A stretch of DNA of 64,000 bases from Lota lota (lineage: Eukaryota; Chordata; Actinopteri; Gadiformes; Lotidae), in the NCBI GenBank assembly GCA_026745465.1, contig JACYXH010000348.1, positions 62,001 through 126,000 on the forward strand, read 5' to 3'. Below, in pieces: positions 33,406 to 45,644 of the stretch. Each line of letters starts with the position of its first letter. Within the stretch, counting starts at the first letter, position 1. The notes beneath the pieces were generated by a model. The model searched no databases, was not told the origin of the DNA, and was given only the letters and a program-made list of their open reading frames with translations. The position numbers and the translations under genes are program-made.

Positions 33406-35338
33406 GCCGGTGTTACAAGCCAAATGGTTTCCAAGCTATCTGGTTCCCGATCGCATGCATGTGGCGGGCACGAGCATACGTACCCGGATGAACCAAATGA
33501 AGCGGAGCTCAACGTCGGCATATTCGTCAAAATTCCACAAACCTCTCTTTAGTTTGTATGTGTTATATGTCGTTATTCTTGTAAATAGGTATGTCTTACA
33601 GAGTTCTACATTAAAGGCACCTCTAACACCCGATTCTATTAATTATTTGTCTTCTTATTAAAAAAATAAAAAACGATCACGAGCTGGATTCGATCACACT
33701 CTCCGATATAAATTTAAAAATTGCAAGGCACCTGCATTTGTCCCGTACACCACCGAGACATTGTTAAAAAGCCAGGTTCATGTAGTGATAATAAGCCACA
33801 TTACTATTGGGGGAACATTTTGGCTTGGGCTGGTTTAAGACATCTGGTTACCTGTTTTCACAACGTTTTACACTTTCTCTGACAGTCCAGACATACAGCG
33901 GCCGACTATAGCAGTTAGATTCACCACTAACTACTAATATGTCACGAACAGTAGTTTGATATTTGAATGCACAATTCACCTGGCTACATTTATATCAGCA
34001 TATATGAATAGGCGAGCGAACATTTGTTTGTACTTAATGGTTATCATTACTGACAGGCCAAAATGCTCAGCATGGTTTTCAAAATGAGGAATGCACACTG
34101 CAGTTCTGGGTGGAGAAAATCTATAGTTATTTTGGTGGAGAACCCAAAATTAAATTACAAAGTCCACATCACCAAACGGAAAATGAAAAACTCCATCAAA
34201 ACAACAGGTAAAATAATTCCATAAATAGAGAATCAAAATATAAATAACACATTGTAAATGCACCACATGGCAGCAGCTAGGTCAGAGCAGACCTAGATAG
34301 TAATCATCAGGTCCAGTCACTTTTTGGCTTGGCTCCCCACAGAACTTCTCTGCAGCCACGCTGCAAGAACATTATGTGTGTTGACTCGGATTTTGTGTTT
34401 TTCTTTACATAAATAAAGACATGTCCACCATAAATTGATACAGAAAGGCACAAATTGCTGCAGAAAATTTCACCAGAATGCAGGAAATCAAATGTTTGAC
34501 GAAATGTTCTCAACCATTTCTTTGGTGGTAAATCAAGAATAGCGTTTTTTTTTTGTGTTGTTATGTGATCGAGCCATGGTCAAAGCAAATACGTTTTAAT
34601 AAAAATTTCTTGCACAAAAGATTACAGAGGGCGGCAGTGCAACACCCAATACGTCAATTTCAATTTAGACTGCTTTGTCCATTGCAAATGCCAATAATGT
34701 TTATAATATGATTACAATTATTATAATTTTTTACGCAGCATGCAGAATATGCGATGCTGCGTGTCATTAAACAAAAACGTAGATCCTACTAGAGACATTA
34801 TAGACTGCATAATGCAGTGGTTAATCTAACTGTTATAGTCGGCCGCTGTATGTCTGGACTGTCAGAGAAAGTGTAAAACGTTGTGTAAACAGGTAACCAG
34901 ATGTCTTAAACCAGCCCAAGCGAAAATGTTCCCCCAATAGTAATGTGGCTTATCATCCCTACACGAAACAGGACTTTGAAGGATGTCTCGGTGGTGTACT
35001 GGACAGTTACAGGTGCCCTGCGATTTTTTATTTTATATTGGAGAGTGTGATCGAATCCAGCTCGTGACCGTTTTAATTTTTTTTAATAAGAAGACAAATA
35101 ATTAATATAATCAGGTGTTAGAGGTGCCTTTAATGTAGAACGCTGTAAGACATACCTATTTACAAGAATAACGACATATAACACATACAAACTAAAGAGA
35201 GGTTTGTGGAATTTTGACGAATATGCCGACGTTGAGCTCCGCTTCATTTGGTTCATCCGGGTACGTATGCTCGTGCCCGCCACATGCATGCGATCGGGAA
35301 CCAGATAGCTTGGAAACCATTTGGCTTGTAACACCGGC
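33406..35338. repeat. Large inverted repeat with ~520-bp arms
   Basis: Arm 33406-33927 is the reverse complement of 34816-35338 at roughly 90 per cent or better, separated by ~890 bp. The outer ends read gccggtgttacaagcc and its complement. Each arm contains an open frame reading outside-in (VLQAKWFPSYLVPDRMHVAG, then SIRTRMNQMKRSSTSAYSSK). The centre has no long reading frame. A foldback DNA transposon or an inverted duplication are both possible. I see no clear target duplication. Confidence 0.85.
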
Positions 35339-35344
35339 CAGTCC

Positions 35345-36230
35345 GATACAACGAGCAGCCTAGCCTGCAAGCTAACTCCACAGCCTGCACCGTTTCCCTA
35401 ACGAAACAGCCAAGTTACGCTTGGTAACGTTTTCAAATCCAATGGCTCCGACTGTTTACTCACTTTAGAACAGAAACGTCTTCCTTCGTGTTAGGCCTTG
35501 TATATGTTCCTATGTTGATCAATATTAGGCAGTATTCAATGGAGTCCACGCGCAGAGCTCTGGGTTTGTTATGTTTTTCTTCTTCCTGACGGGTTCCTGG
35601 AAGGCGCGCGACTGCTGTGTCACGAGGTGCAGTGTCCACCTATGACATCGCGGAATGGTATATTACCAAATAAATGCTATTTACAAATATATTAGCCTAC
35701 ATGTTATTTATATATGTAAAATAATTAGCACTTGTTTTTATTTAAATAAAAATATTTCATTATAATACGGCTATGAATATGACTTTCTTCATATTGAGTT
35801 ATTGTATATTTGACTGACCAGTACAACTACATTCAAATGTACATTGAATTAGCGTCATATTACACGACTATATTTAAAGAAAATAAGCTTTTTCTAAAAC
35901 CGACAACGGTCGTTAATACCACTACATTATATTGTTAACGACCTTTTGGCGTGAACGGTGGGCGTTTTTCACAAATAGGACAAGTAGAACATGGAGCAGA
36001 GGACTAGCTCACCCACATTGCGCATGCGCAATTGTGTGTTTAGACAGTGACCGATTTCGATGCCATGTCTTTTTTTTTTTTATAGGAGGGATTTGATTCG
36101 TTTGGTGATGTTTTAATCCGACTGTGTTTGCCAAAGACCAGTTGCTGTAGCAGGAGTTAAACAGATATACGAAGTGTGTCCTCTGGGTTTAGAAATTATA
36201 TATATTGATCAACTCCGTCGCACGAGGCGC
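35345..36230. other. Gene-free AT-rich region
   Basis: No supported exon. A CpG-containing stretch near 35560-35660 and a poly-T tract at 36070 are the only notable points. Confidence 0.5.
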
Positions 36231-36235
36231 CCACC

Positions 36236-36460
36236 TCTGTGGCGGTGCCAGCCAATCATAGACTACTGGTCGCCTCTTATCTCCGCCCACAAGCTATATT
36301 AAAGCCAGCATTGGCCACTGGCACATCCTGTTGATTGATACGTAGCCTGGAAAAGGGATATACTTCATCCAACCGTCCATTTTAATAAAACAAAAACAAA
36401 CAAAAAAACATTGGCAAACACAGATGTTGACACCGGCTCGGACATCCCTGCCAAGGTAAG
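36236..36460 (+). promoter_or_regulatory. Candidate promoter with CCAAT and TATA, and first-exon donor
   Basis: agccaatcat (CCAAT box) at ~36250, tccgccc (GC box) at ~36283 and ctatattaaag (TATA-like) at ~36294 are in canonical order. A possible non-coding first exon ends in ccaag|gtaagc near 36455. The transcript's identity is unknown. Just after, at ~36500-36560, ccagtggtcaccaacctttt resembles the end of a hAT-type (Charlie-like) repeat. Confidence 0.35.
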
Positions 36461-37272
36461 CCGTTTTCACCTTTTCTATTAAATCAATATCCGTTAAGCC
36501 AGTGGTCACCAACCTTTTTAAGCCCAAGATCCCTCAGCCTTGGTGAAAGGCAACATCTACCCATTGAAGCGTTGAGAGAAAAAGACAGCCCAGATTTGAC
36601 TTCCGACTTGAGGCCTTTTATTTGGCTGATTGTATTTGAATAACATGAAATGGTGTGGTCCAACTTTCAAATTGATGCAACCAAGAAAACGCTAAGTAGC
36701 ATTTCAAACACGCCATAGGCCACAATTAAGCCGTCTGTAAAAGGCTTCTTTAGCCAAAAGGTAATTGTTGTTAAAAATAATAGGAAGGATGAAGTTAAAC
36801 TGGAAACCCGGTAAAAGAAGCAAAAATGCAAGTCAAACTATTAATACGGTGTATGAGTTTTATTCTAATTCTAATACAGGGTACAAAAATGTCAAATCCC
36901 GATACTCGGTACTATCTCTACAGCGCGCTGTATTTCTTGTCGTTGAGTCCACGTCTTGAGGATGTGCACCCGCGAGAGAACACCGGAGAAGCACACGGTG
37001 ATGTCTGTGACCGTTGGATATATCTCCAGGGCAGCGCCCTGCTGAGGAATGTGTCCATCTCGTCAGCTGGGGGTATTCGTCGGGAGGGGGAATGTCTGTG
37101 GGTTAGAAGGGCCCTTCGCCACTGGGGGAGTCCAACAGCATACTTGGCCGCATACCATAGAATGTTTAGATAAGGCTGTGTTTTATAGGGTGCCGTTCGT
37201 TTCGGCTGAGCTATCAGGTTACATTTTGGGAGAACTATCAAGTTTACATGTTTTTTCTACAACAGTTGCAGT

Positions 37273-37273
<1 letters not shown>

Positions 37274-37352
<79 letters not shown>
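37274..37352. repeat. (TA)n microsatellite
   Basis: About 38 TA units, followed by two short diverged copies (cagtatcatatactgta) up to 37450. Confidence 0.95.
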
Positions 37353-37358
<6 letters not shown>

Positions 37359-37588
37359 CTGTAGTATCATATAGTCTGTAACTGCACACACTACTGCAGT
37401 ATCATATACTGTAAGTACACACTACTGCAGTATTATATATATATATAGATATTATAATACTGACACCGGTGGTTACGTAAATTACTACACATGACGTGAC
37501 CCAAAAACGGCGCGAGAAAAGATACAATGTATGAGAGCTAGACAACTACAAATGGGCAGTGGCAGCTTTGGGCGGCAAAGAATAAACT

Positions 37589-37722
37589 ACAGTACCCATG
37601 AACCAGGAAGTGACGTGTTTAAATACCAGTTCGTGGCTGTTTAAATTTTTAGCTTCTAGCTCCGTGATTATATGCCAGGATCTTGCTGAATATTTGGATA
37701 TAAAGACATCCATCCATAAACT
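37589..37722 (+). promoter_or_regulatory. Candidate TATA-less promoter (ZNF143/ETS/CRE motifs)
   Basis: actacagtacccatg at 37589 resembles the ZNF143/Staf site. It is followed within 10 bp by caggaagtgacgtg, a fused ETS (GGAAGTG) and CRE-like (TGACGTG) site. This trio is common in vertebrate housekeeping promoters. A donor aaact|gtaagtg at ~37723 could close a non-coding first exon. No downstream gene can be assigned with confidence. Confidence 0.4.
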
Positions 37723-37929
37723 GTAAGTGTTTATCAATGCCTCGACATTTATACCACTTCGTCACTGTTTTGTGACATCCGTGAACATTACGTGAATACA
37801 ACTGACGGTCGTGAAGGACTCGTAGACTACGTATACACTCAGTAAATAGATCGTTACGTTTCATTAACCCAGTCCCTTTACTTGTTAGGTTATTAACAGC
37901 TGTTACAGTAGTACTCTGCGTCAGCTGAT

Positions 37930-38362
37930 ACAATAGTAGTCAGATAAAGCTACTGCTGTACGTTGTTTAATTAATAATAATGACTGATAGACTACGTATA
38001 TATTCAGTAAATAGATCGTTACGGTTCATTAACCCAGTTCATTAACCCAACGTGATAGAGCAGTAGTCAGATAAAGCTACTGCTGTACGTTGTTTAATTA
38101 ATAATAATGACTGATAGACTACGTATATATTCAGTAAATAGATCGTTACGGTTCATTAACCCAGTTCATTAACCCAACGTGATAGAGCAGTAGTCAGATA
38201 AAGCTACTGCTGTACGTTGTTTAATTAATAATAATGACTGATAGACTACGTATATATTCAGTAAATAGATAGTTACGGTTCATTAACCCAGTTCATTAAC
38301 CCAACGTGATAGAGCAGTAGTCAGATAAAGCTACTGCTGTACGTTGTTTAAGTAATATACGA
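37930..38362. repeat. ~127-bp tandem array
   Basis: Four copies of a unit containing gataaagctactgctgtacg, near 37943, 38070, 38196 and 38324. Adjacent units differ by only a few bases. Confidence 0.92.
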
Positions 38363-38613
38363 GTCTTCATAACACTTGGTAACACTTTATGACATCAGTG
38401 GAGATTAGGGTGAATGAAACTGACAGACATTAAATATTAATACACTACGTATTGATTCAGTCAATCATTGGTTATGGTTTATTAATTCATTTATTACTGA
38501 AATCAAATGAGTGTGGTGCTTCTTTTATCAGAAACAGTCCTCTGTGTGTGTATTTTTCTACTACAGTTGTGTGTGACTGTATTCTTCTTCTACAGCTGTG
38601 TGTGTTTGTGTGT

Positions 38614-39239
38614 TGTGGCAACCCGGCCACAGGACAGCGCCCCAGGTGGCTCAGGGGAGCGGTGGTAAGTGGAGTCTACCACCGCTCTCCGGAAGATTGC
38701 ACGCCGGAGTTCATCATCGGTGGGGGCAATCAGCGAAATGGGAGACACCTGGACCGACGCCGATATAAGCAGCGCTCGGCGTGGCTTACGGGAGGGAGAC
38801 GCAGGAAGAGACGCGAGACGAGGAATCTCGGCGCTACGACAAGGAGTTCCCTCGGCGCTACGAGAAGGAGTTCCCTCAGCGATACGAGGGGGAGAACGCT
38901 CACCAGCGACACGGAGAGAGATCGCTCGGCGATACAAGGAGGAGATCACTCGGCGATACGAGAAGGAGAACGCTCGGAGAAGGGACACGAGAAGGAGATC
39001 CCTCGATACTCGGAGACGAAGGGGAAGAGCACGCAGGACGACGTACGGAAACCCGACGAGCTCTATTCCCCCAATCCCTGGCTGAAGGCGGGATATACGA
39101 GGAAGTTACCCTGGTCCGGGAAGAATATTAGTTACCTTGTTTGCATTTCTGCATAGTTAAAATAAAGAATACCCGGTGTGGGATTTAACTGCAGCTGTTT
39201 CCCTGCTCATTTTATCCGAACCACGTCCGGATTGCCACA
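38614..39239 (+). mobile_element. Solo LTR
   Basis: Starts TGTGGCAACCCGG and ends CCGGATTGCCACA, a short inverted terminal repeat of LTR type. It carries a TATA-like gatataagc near 38762 and an aataaa signal near 39164 in the right order for U3-R-U5. No internal retroelement sequence follows. It sits inside a (GT)n tract, so the target duplication cannot be placed. The middle (38790-39010) is an array of ~24-27-bp units (ggcgatacgagaaggag) that keeps an Arg/Glu-rich frame open. That frame is a repeat effect, not a supported gene. Confidence 0.7.
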
Positions 39240-39244
39240 GTGTG

Positions 39245-40230
39245 TGTGTGTATTCTTGTAATCTTTAAGTTATAATAAAAACACACACACACACTATTCT
39301 CACATAGACCGATATATATATATATTTAAGACTATTCAGAAATGGCACTTGATTACAAACATAATTAAGAAAAGAAGCAGTTGTGTTAACTAACTCTAAC
39401 TCTGTTAAACTGTGTTTATGTGTTGTGTTTCCAGCCCAGCCGTCCGCGTGCATCAAGTTCCCCATCCTGTGCAGTCCCCATCTTCATCCTCTACCGAGAG
39501 GCCAGCCTCAGTACCACGCCCTGCCCTGGACCACCAGGACCCTCCTTGGTTTCCGGAGTCCCACGTCCCCTGGCTGAGTAACATGTAATTTAATTATGTA
39601 TTAGAGCCATTCACTGTTGCACACACATACTCTCTCTATCCATCAATGGATTTATTGATTCAAAAACACTATCTGTAGTGTATGACCCTGAACACACAGG
39701 TGTTGCTTTTGGTTGGTGAATTTATGCTTACAGTCAAAGGAGGCCTTTAAGATGATCAACATGATCAATCTTCCCAATACTTGAGTGATTAAAATGGGTA
39801 GATCAGAGGTCATCACAAGATAAATGAATGAACAGAATGACTTTGGAAAGTGTGGGGGGGGGGTTTATAGGACTCTGTGTATTCAAATGTTATAGTTATA
39901 CATTTGGAATTTTGTAGAACCATGGAATCTAATTTACTACACACCATGTGCTACCTAAAATGGAGTCTGAAAACATAAAATGGAGGCCTGAATGCAAAGC
40001 AATATCAAGCCTTACAAATGTGTGTCATTAATCACATGAAGTAGTTAGGTCATATTAATTCAATCTATTGGCACAACCATATTGTATTAGTAGTAATTGT
40101 ATTATTAGTTCATTGAAATGATAACATTGACAATACTGTGCATTGACACTGATGCATACTAATATTGTCTTGTGCTCTTCTCCCAAGTGACTGAAGCTGC
40201 TGCCACTTGTGCTTGATGTGACACAGGCTC
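39245..40230. other. Mostly gene-free; one weak exon-like stretch
   Basis: A (CA)n run lies at 39279-39296. After an acceptor-like gtttccag at 39434 there is a GC-richer stretch to ~39590 (cagccgtccgcgtgcatcaa) with open frames, which I cannot identify. The remainder is AT-rich. Confidence 0.4.
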
Positions 40231-40233
40231 ACA

Positions 40234-40302
40234 ATGTCAGCCATCAACGCACGTCGTCCCTCCACACACGGTCCCTCATCACTTAGGAGAGATGCATGTA
40301 TG
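40234..40302 (+). CDS. Weak candidate first coding exon
   Basis: ATG at 40234 opens MSAINARRPSTHGPSSLRRD and stops at a consensus donor, ATG|GTAAGT. A second stretch at ~40880-41040 (IIRPPLSSPFNRTFPLPTKD) on the same strand looks protein-like. I do not recognise the product and cannot show that they belong together. Confidence 0.22.
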
Positions 40303-40560
40303 GTAAGTGTAACCCTTTCCTTTCCATAACCCCTACACTCTAACCTCTCCCTTAACTCTAACCCTTACCATAACCTTTTCAAACCTCTAGCCTAACCATA
40401 ACCTATCCCTTTCATAACATTAACCTCTCCCTTGACCCTAACCCTTACCATAACCTTTTCAAACCTCTAGCCTAACCATAACCTCTCCGATTCATAAGCC
40501 TAACCTCTCCCTTCCCCTAATCCTTCCCATACCCTATTCAAACCTGTAGCCTAACCTTCA
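40300..40560. repeat. ~95-bp CCCTAA-like tandem array
   Basis: Roughly two and a half copies of a unit made of taaccctt, accataacctttt and caaacctctagcc. It is telomere-like in composition but not in exact repeat. Confidence 0.8.
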
Positions 40561-40690
40561 ATAATTACACATAATAGCCAAGCAGGTGTTTCCAGCAAGT
40601 GATTTATTTACACAACATTGTCTGTAATGTATTCATCACCCTGAACACAGTGTTAAAATCAATGTTCTTGTTCTGTGCCGCTTCCACCAC

Positions 40691-40696
40691 CTTCTG

Positions 40697-40758
<62 letters not shown>

Positions 40759-40760
40759 AC
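40691..40760. repeat. (TGCC)n microsatellite
   Basis: About 15 tgcc units with one cctcc interruption at 40725. Confidence 0.95.
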
Positions 40761-41324
40761 ACCTCCTCCTGCTCCTTCGCCAAGGGTCCAGTGTTGCCAA
40801 AGAACAGCCTCCGCAGCACATCCATCCTCCGCTTCACACCAGGACACTCCATCCTCTGTTTCCGGACCGGCTCATGCCGACTTACCTGAGACACGAGGAG
40901 TGTCAGAACCCCACGGCCAGGAATCCGGACAACGTCCCCATGCCCCTCATCATCCGGCCCCCGCTAAGCTCACCGTTTAATAGGACATTCCCCTTGCCCA
41001 CAAAGGACATGAAGGACAGAGCGAGGAGTGCCTCCGTCGTCATAATCAGTGTTTTTATGTGGTGTTTTTAGTGTAGCTTTAGGGATTACTTTAGAGAGTA
41101 GAGTCATCTATGTTATGTATACATGTATGTATGTATGTTGTGGGTTAGACTTGTTGAAACTAACCCTATCCCATCAAGCGAGGAGGGCCTCCATAATCAG
41201 TGTGTAGTTTTAGAGTTATTTTGGTATGTATGTGGTCATTCAGACCTTTCAGAAACCCTTGACTGTAGGCCTTTATCGAACCTTGAAGCTGATTGTGCAT
41301 ATTTCCAGGACAACGAATACAACT

Positions 41325-43264
41325 TTAGGGGGTTTTTGGGTAGGGGAATGCATTTTCAGTGGCCAGTTGTTCAGCTAGTCCCTCGATGGTCATGGAACCT
41401 TTCATGCACCACCCATCTGTTACGATGGACGACCTAAGCCCTGCAAATGGCACAAAGAAATTGGCCTTGTAGAGGTCTTCCAGGAGGACAGTAATCAGAG
41501 CTGCACCAACGAGTGACGGTGCAGCTCCAAAGGTCTCAGTCAGCGGGAAGACCCGCTTGATATTAGTTTTTAGAATGTCGTCGTTTGTCCACGAGTGGAG
41601 CGGTGGAGGATCTTCACCTACAGAGGCGCTGTTGTATGGAGCCAGACCCAGGAACCCACGGTAATGGGTGAGGCTTTTGGGGTTGACTGAGCATGTCCCC
41701 AAGGAAGCACTCAGTTGGTAGTCTAACGTGGACAGAGGGTGTCCATATACAAGCTCCTCAAAGGCCAGTTCCATCTGGTAGGCTTTCCAGGAGGCAGAAT
41801 AGCCTCCCATCCACATATTACTGTGAAAAGTGTCCCAGAGGACATTGGTGAGGTAGTGCATACATGATGCCAAAGTCTGAACCAGGCCCCCTTCCTCCTT
41901 CTCAATAAACGGCAGGACCACAGGCTTGGTTGAGAACAGATGCTCAAGTGCTGCTGGCTTGAAAAATGTAGCAGGGTCAATGACTTGGAGAATAGGGTCA
42001 CTATTCCCCAAGTAGACAACGTGCTCAATCCTGCATCTAATTTGACTGACCATTTTCAAGCGCAAGTCCTCCATCTGTTGCAGGTAGGCCTCCGCCCTGA
42101 GAGAACATTGCCTTTTTGGGTTTGTGTTGCGCCAAGCCAAGCCACAAGTAGTAATGGACACCACTCACCGGATGTTGTGTGTGGTGACTTCAAATGCGTG
42201 TGTGGTGACGCTACATAAAACTGGACAAACCGAATGTTGGAAGAGTTAAACAGGTCCAGGATTGGATGTTTCATATCCATGGGCTTGTTGTCCAAAGAAG
42301 TTTGGAAGTTAACGGCTTCGTGTATCGACAATGCCGTGTAAAGATGTCCACTGTACCCTACAATATCCTGGAGTCCATGTCTGGACCACAACAGGTGGGT
42401 TTTGGGGTCCTTGGCCGACACAGTGCATGCAGCATGGACAGATATGGATGTTACATGCTGCATGTCAAGAAAGTCCAGTGATACTGGTTCGACCTCTTTC
42501 TGGCCAAACCTGGTGAGAGTCACCATAAGGGACACATCATCATCAGTGCGGTTGGCATGTCTTACAGCAGAGTCCAACATCTGCAAAACAAAGTGCAGGT
42601 CCTGTTGGAGGACATTAAATGTTGCAGTGTTAGACAGACACTGTTTCTGCATTGTGGGTCGCTGGATTTCTTTAGGACCCAAGATGTGTAGAAGCTCGTG
42701 GAAGTGGGCGGTCACTTCATTTAGCGCAGTGGTGGCAACTGTCCTAAATGTGTTTAGGTAAAGCAGGTTGCATTTGGGCTGTGTGTTGCTGCGAGGAACA
42801 GCAGTCAAGTTAAGGAAATACCCACCGTCAACATAGGCTATCACATATCCTACGCAATTTTTTATTGCCTTCAGACCATCATCGTTGAAGGATGTCAGGT
42901 TGACATGCTTTTTTAAGAATTGGTAATGCGGAACCAGCATGTGCCCAAAGAAGTCAGGCAGCCTGAGGAAGTGGATGCCCTTTTTGATGGCCATTAATTT
43001 TAAACATTCTACAACAATGCCATCAGTGTCGTAGGCGAAGTCCAAAGAGTTGTGAGGATTGTCGATGACACATGGGTGCACTGCAATGCGCACGTCATCG
43101 CAATAAAGGAAGTCCTCAACCGACTCAAAGGTGTCGTACACAGACAGCAAGTTATCTGTGTTGTCTGCTGCCACTTCCACCTCTGTGGGTACAGTTTCTG
43201 CTACCCGCTTTCTTTGGCGACAATTATTGTGGCCAACAGGGCACAAAGGGAACTGGTTGAGCAT
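41325..43264 (-). pseudogene. Large unrecognised protein, one frameshift
   Basis: Two open frames of 402 and 279 codons overlap near 42056-42164 and read as one polypeptide of about 640 residues if a single shift near 42165 is allowed. The N-terminal part starts MLNQFPLCPVGHNNCRQRKR, then has an acidic stretch and well-ordered sequence (FLYCDDVRIAVHPC, YDTDGIVVECLKLMA, VGYVIAYVDGGYFLNL). The C-terminal part includes QMEDLRLKMVSQIRCRIEHV and WKAYQMELAFEELVYGHPLS. No signal peptide, membrane segment or catalytic motif is apparent. The shift falls on a GTGAGT, so a splice donor is an alternative reading. I cannot name the family. It may be a multi-copy, transposon-borne fish gene. Confidence 0.5.
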
Positions 43265-43829
43265 AAGGTCAATGTTGTGGCTATAATTGTACTGATTCCC
43301 ACTCCCAAATTAATGTGTTTGAGGTTGTGCACAAAAGGGGGATGAGGGTCCTGTACAACATACCCAAATTGCAAGCGTAAGTAACATAACTTTGGACCAC
43401 CCCATTGGTTGAAACTGTAAAATACTGTTTTAAGAAAGACTTATCGTTTGAGTTGTTGTAACTTTTCTTTCTGCAGGTGGCCTGCTGTGCTCAAAGAAGG
43501 GCACTACAAAGTCACAACTATTAAAAATATGATCAAATTGATAGAGGTGATTGTTCTTTAAGCCTTCTTTCATATACAAAAGACCCCGGGTCCTTACCTT
43601 ATTCCTAACTAGAGTTGTGCCTATAACTTTAATATGATTTTATATTAAATAAACAATTAGGGCCGTGGTCGGGGACCCTTTTGAGTGACAGACCTCTAAC
43701 TTGAGATCCGGTTAGCCCCAGGGCACGTGTTGACACTGGTAAAAGCACAAGTTTGAATTACCTTTAGTTTGGACACTGGGAACCAAAGACCCCTGCCCAT
43801 TTTCTCCCATTCACTATAATGGAGCGCTT

Positions 43830-44830
43830 CACGAGCCGCGGTGACCTTTGGGGGGGGCCGAGGTGGTCCAAACTCGTACCCCACGTCCTCCTAGGTCCAG
43901 GGAACAATCTGTGAGAAGGTTGGTCTCTGAAACATCACAGAAAAGAAAAAGGCCTAATTTCTCCACTTTTTTTGTCAGACCTACTCAGAAACGACATTTG
44001 CGAGTACCACTCGCCCAGTTCGGAGGTGAAACGGGCCGACCCGGAGAACGGAAGGTCGCACCAAATAGATACTCGGCACGCTCATATTAGGGCCCCCCGG
44101 GTATACTCTGTCCGAATTCCGGCCCTCTGTGACCTCGAGGGGCCGCACGACGGCCCTTTGACCCCGACGCAGCAAAGGCCAGAAAACATAGGGAGACTTG
44201 AGAGGGCCGGTGCGTGGCCCCCTTTGAGCCTAGATGCTTGAATTCTTGAGACTGGTCATCCCTGCCCCCCCCCCCCCCCGTGTCGACCGACCACAGGCTC
44301 GAGTTCATATCTATTTTTACTTAGCTGATATGACCCAAACATACCTCTCCATTTCTCCCATTCGTTTGAATGGGACAGTTGGACGGTGTCCGTTTGGTCA
44401 CTTCCTTTTAAGGTAGAAACACAATATTGATATTGGTGATTGTTCTTTAACCCTTCTTTCATATACAAAAGACCCCAGGTTCCTATCTATTTTTACTGAG
44501 CTGATATGACCTAACCCAACTCTCCATTTCTCCCATTCGTTTCAATGGGAGAATTTGATGGTTTTCGTTAGGTCACTTACCGGAGAACGGGAAGGTCGCA
44601 CCGAGCCGAGACCTGACACGCGGATATAAGGGCCCCTCCAGTATACTCTGTCCGAAACCCGGCCTTCTGCGACCGCCCAAAGGCCCTTGGACCCCCGGCG
44701 CCGCAAAGGTCAAATAACAGGGGGAGAGGTAACAGGCCCGGTGCGCGGCCCCCTTTGGGCCTAGATGCTTGAATTTTTGAGACAGTCATCCCTGCCTTCC
44801 CCCGGGTTGACCGACATCAGTCCCGAGTGG
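43830..44830. repeat. Diverged GC-rich direct duplication (~540-bp period)
   Basis: Block 44040-44280 is repeated at 44580-44800 with many differences. Shared words are gagaacgg-aaggtcgcacc, gtatactctgtccgaa, gtgcg-ggccccctttg and cctagatgcttgaatt. The linker words ctccatttctcccattcgtt and gctgatatgacc also recur (44330-44370 and 44500-44540), and a partial third copy begins before 43830. No coding potential. Confidence 0.8.
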
Positions 44831-44879
44831 ATATCTATTTCCTCTGATGTTTTATGAACAATATTTATATCCCATTCGT

Positions 44880-45585
44880 TTAAATGTGACAAATGTACAC
44901 ATGCTCGGGTGAATTACTTACTGTTGACCTACATTCTTCTACTTCATAATCTCACATATGGTGGGGGTCCTCTTAACTATGGAAAAGACCACAGGGCTCT
45001 AGCTTTTTGCAAAGTCATTGTAGGGCCTTCCATAGGAGCGTACTGCGAAGGTATAAGTAGAAAACAAGGTCTATCAATAGAATAGTACAAGAACGATATT
45101 ACAGGTCTATCAGCTACTCAGTACTGAGTTCTCTCCACGCAGGGAAAGACAACGACACTCGCTCGAGCGCCGCTGGGCTAACACACACATGTCAGTGTCC
45201 AGTTGGGTTTTTTAAGTGTTGAGTTCCCGCCCTTCAGGTGGGACGGTTCTTCTTCTCAGAATATCTGGTGTACCGGTTCTTCATGCCCAAGTTGAGAGCA
45301 AGCCTTCACTTCCAGGTGCGACGCCGTTAAGCGTCGCTTAGTAGGACACTGTTACGCGTCGCTTGTGGTTTTCTGTTTCTGCTTCGATCGTGGTTTTCCT
45401 CAGGTGTTGGACCTGATGAACTTTTGTTATGAGTCATTTGTCTTATTGTCTGAGTTTATGAAGCCTGCACTCGAGATGACCTTGTCTACTACAGAGTTTT
45501 TTGAGGCCTGCACTCGAGCTGACTTTTGTCTCCTACACAGTACATTTACTTCTGTCATCAGTTTTCCGTCTACAGCCTATACGTG

Positions 45586-45644
<59 letters not shown>

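Noticed and set aside
36918..37241. Overlapping frames on both strands near 37.0 kb
   Set aside because: Neither shows splice context, conserved motifs or protein-like composition.
38452..39156. 234-codon Arg/Glu-rich frame
   Set aside because: It spans host sequence, an LTR start and an internal repeat; it matches LTR structure better than a gene.
40604..40894. Minus-strand frame with FGNTGPLAKEQEEV then Gln-Ala-Gly-Arg repeats
   Set aside because: The first part looks faintly like fish transposon-associated proteins, but most of the frame is a (TGCC)n tract, so it is too weak to call.
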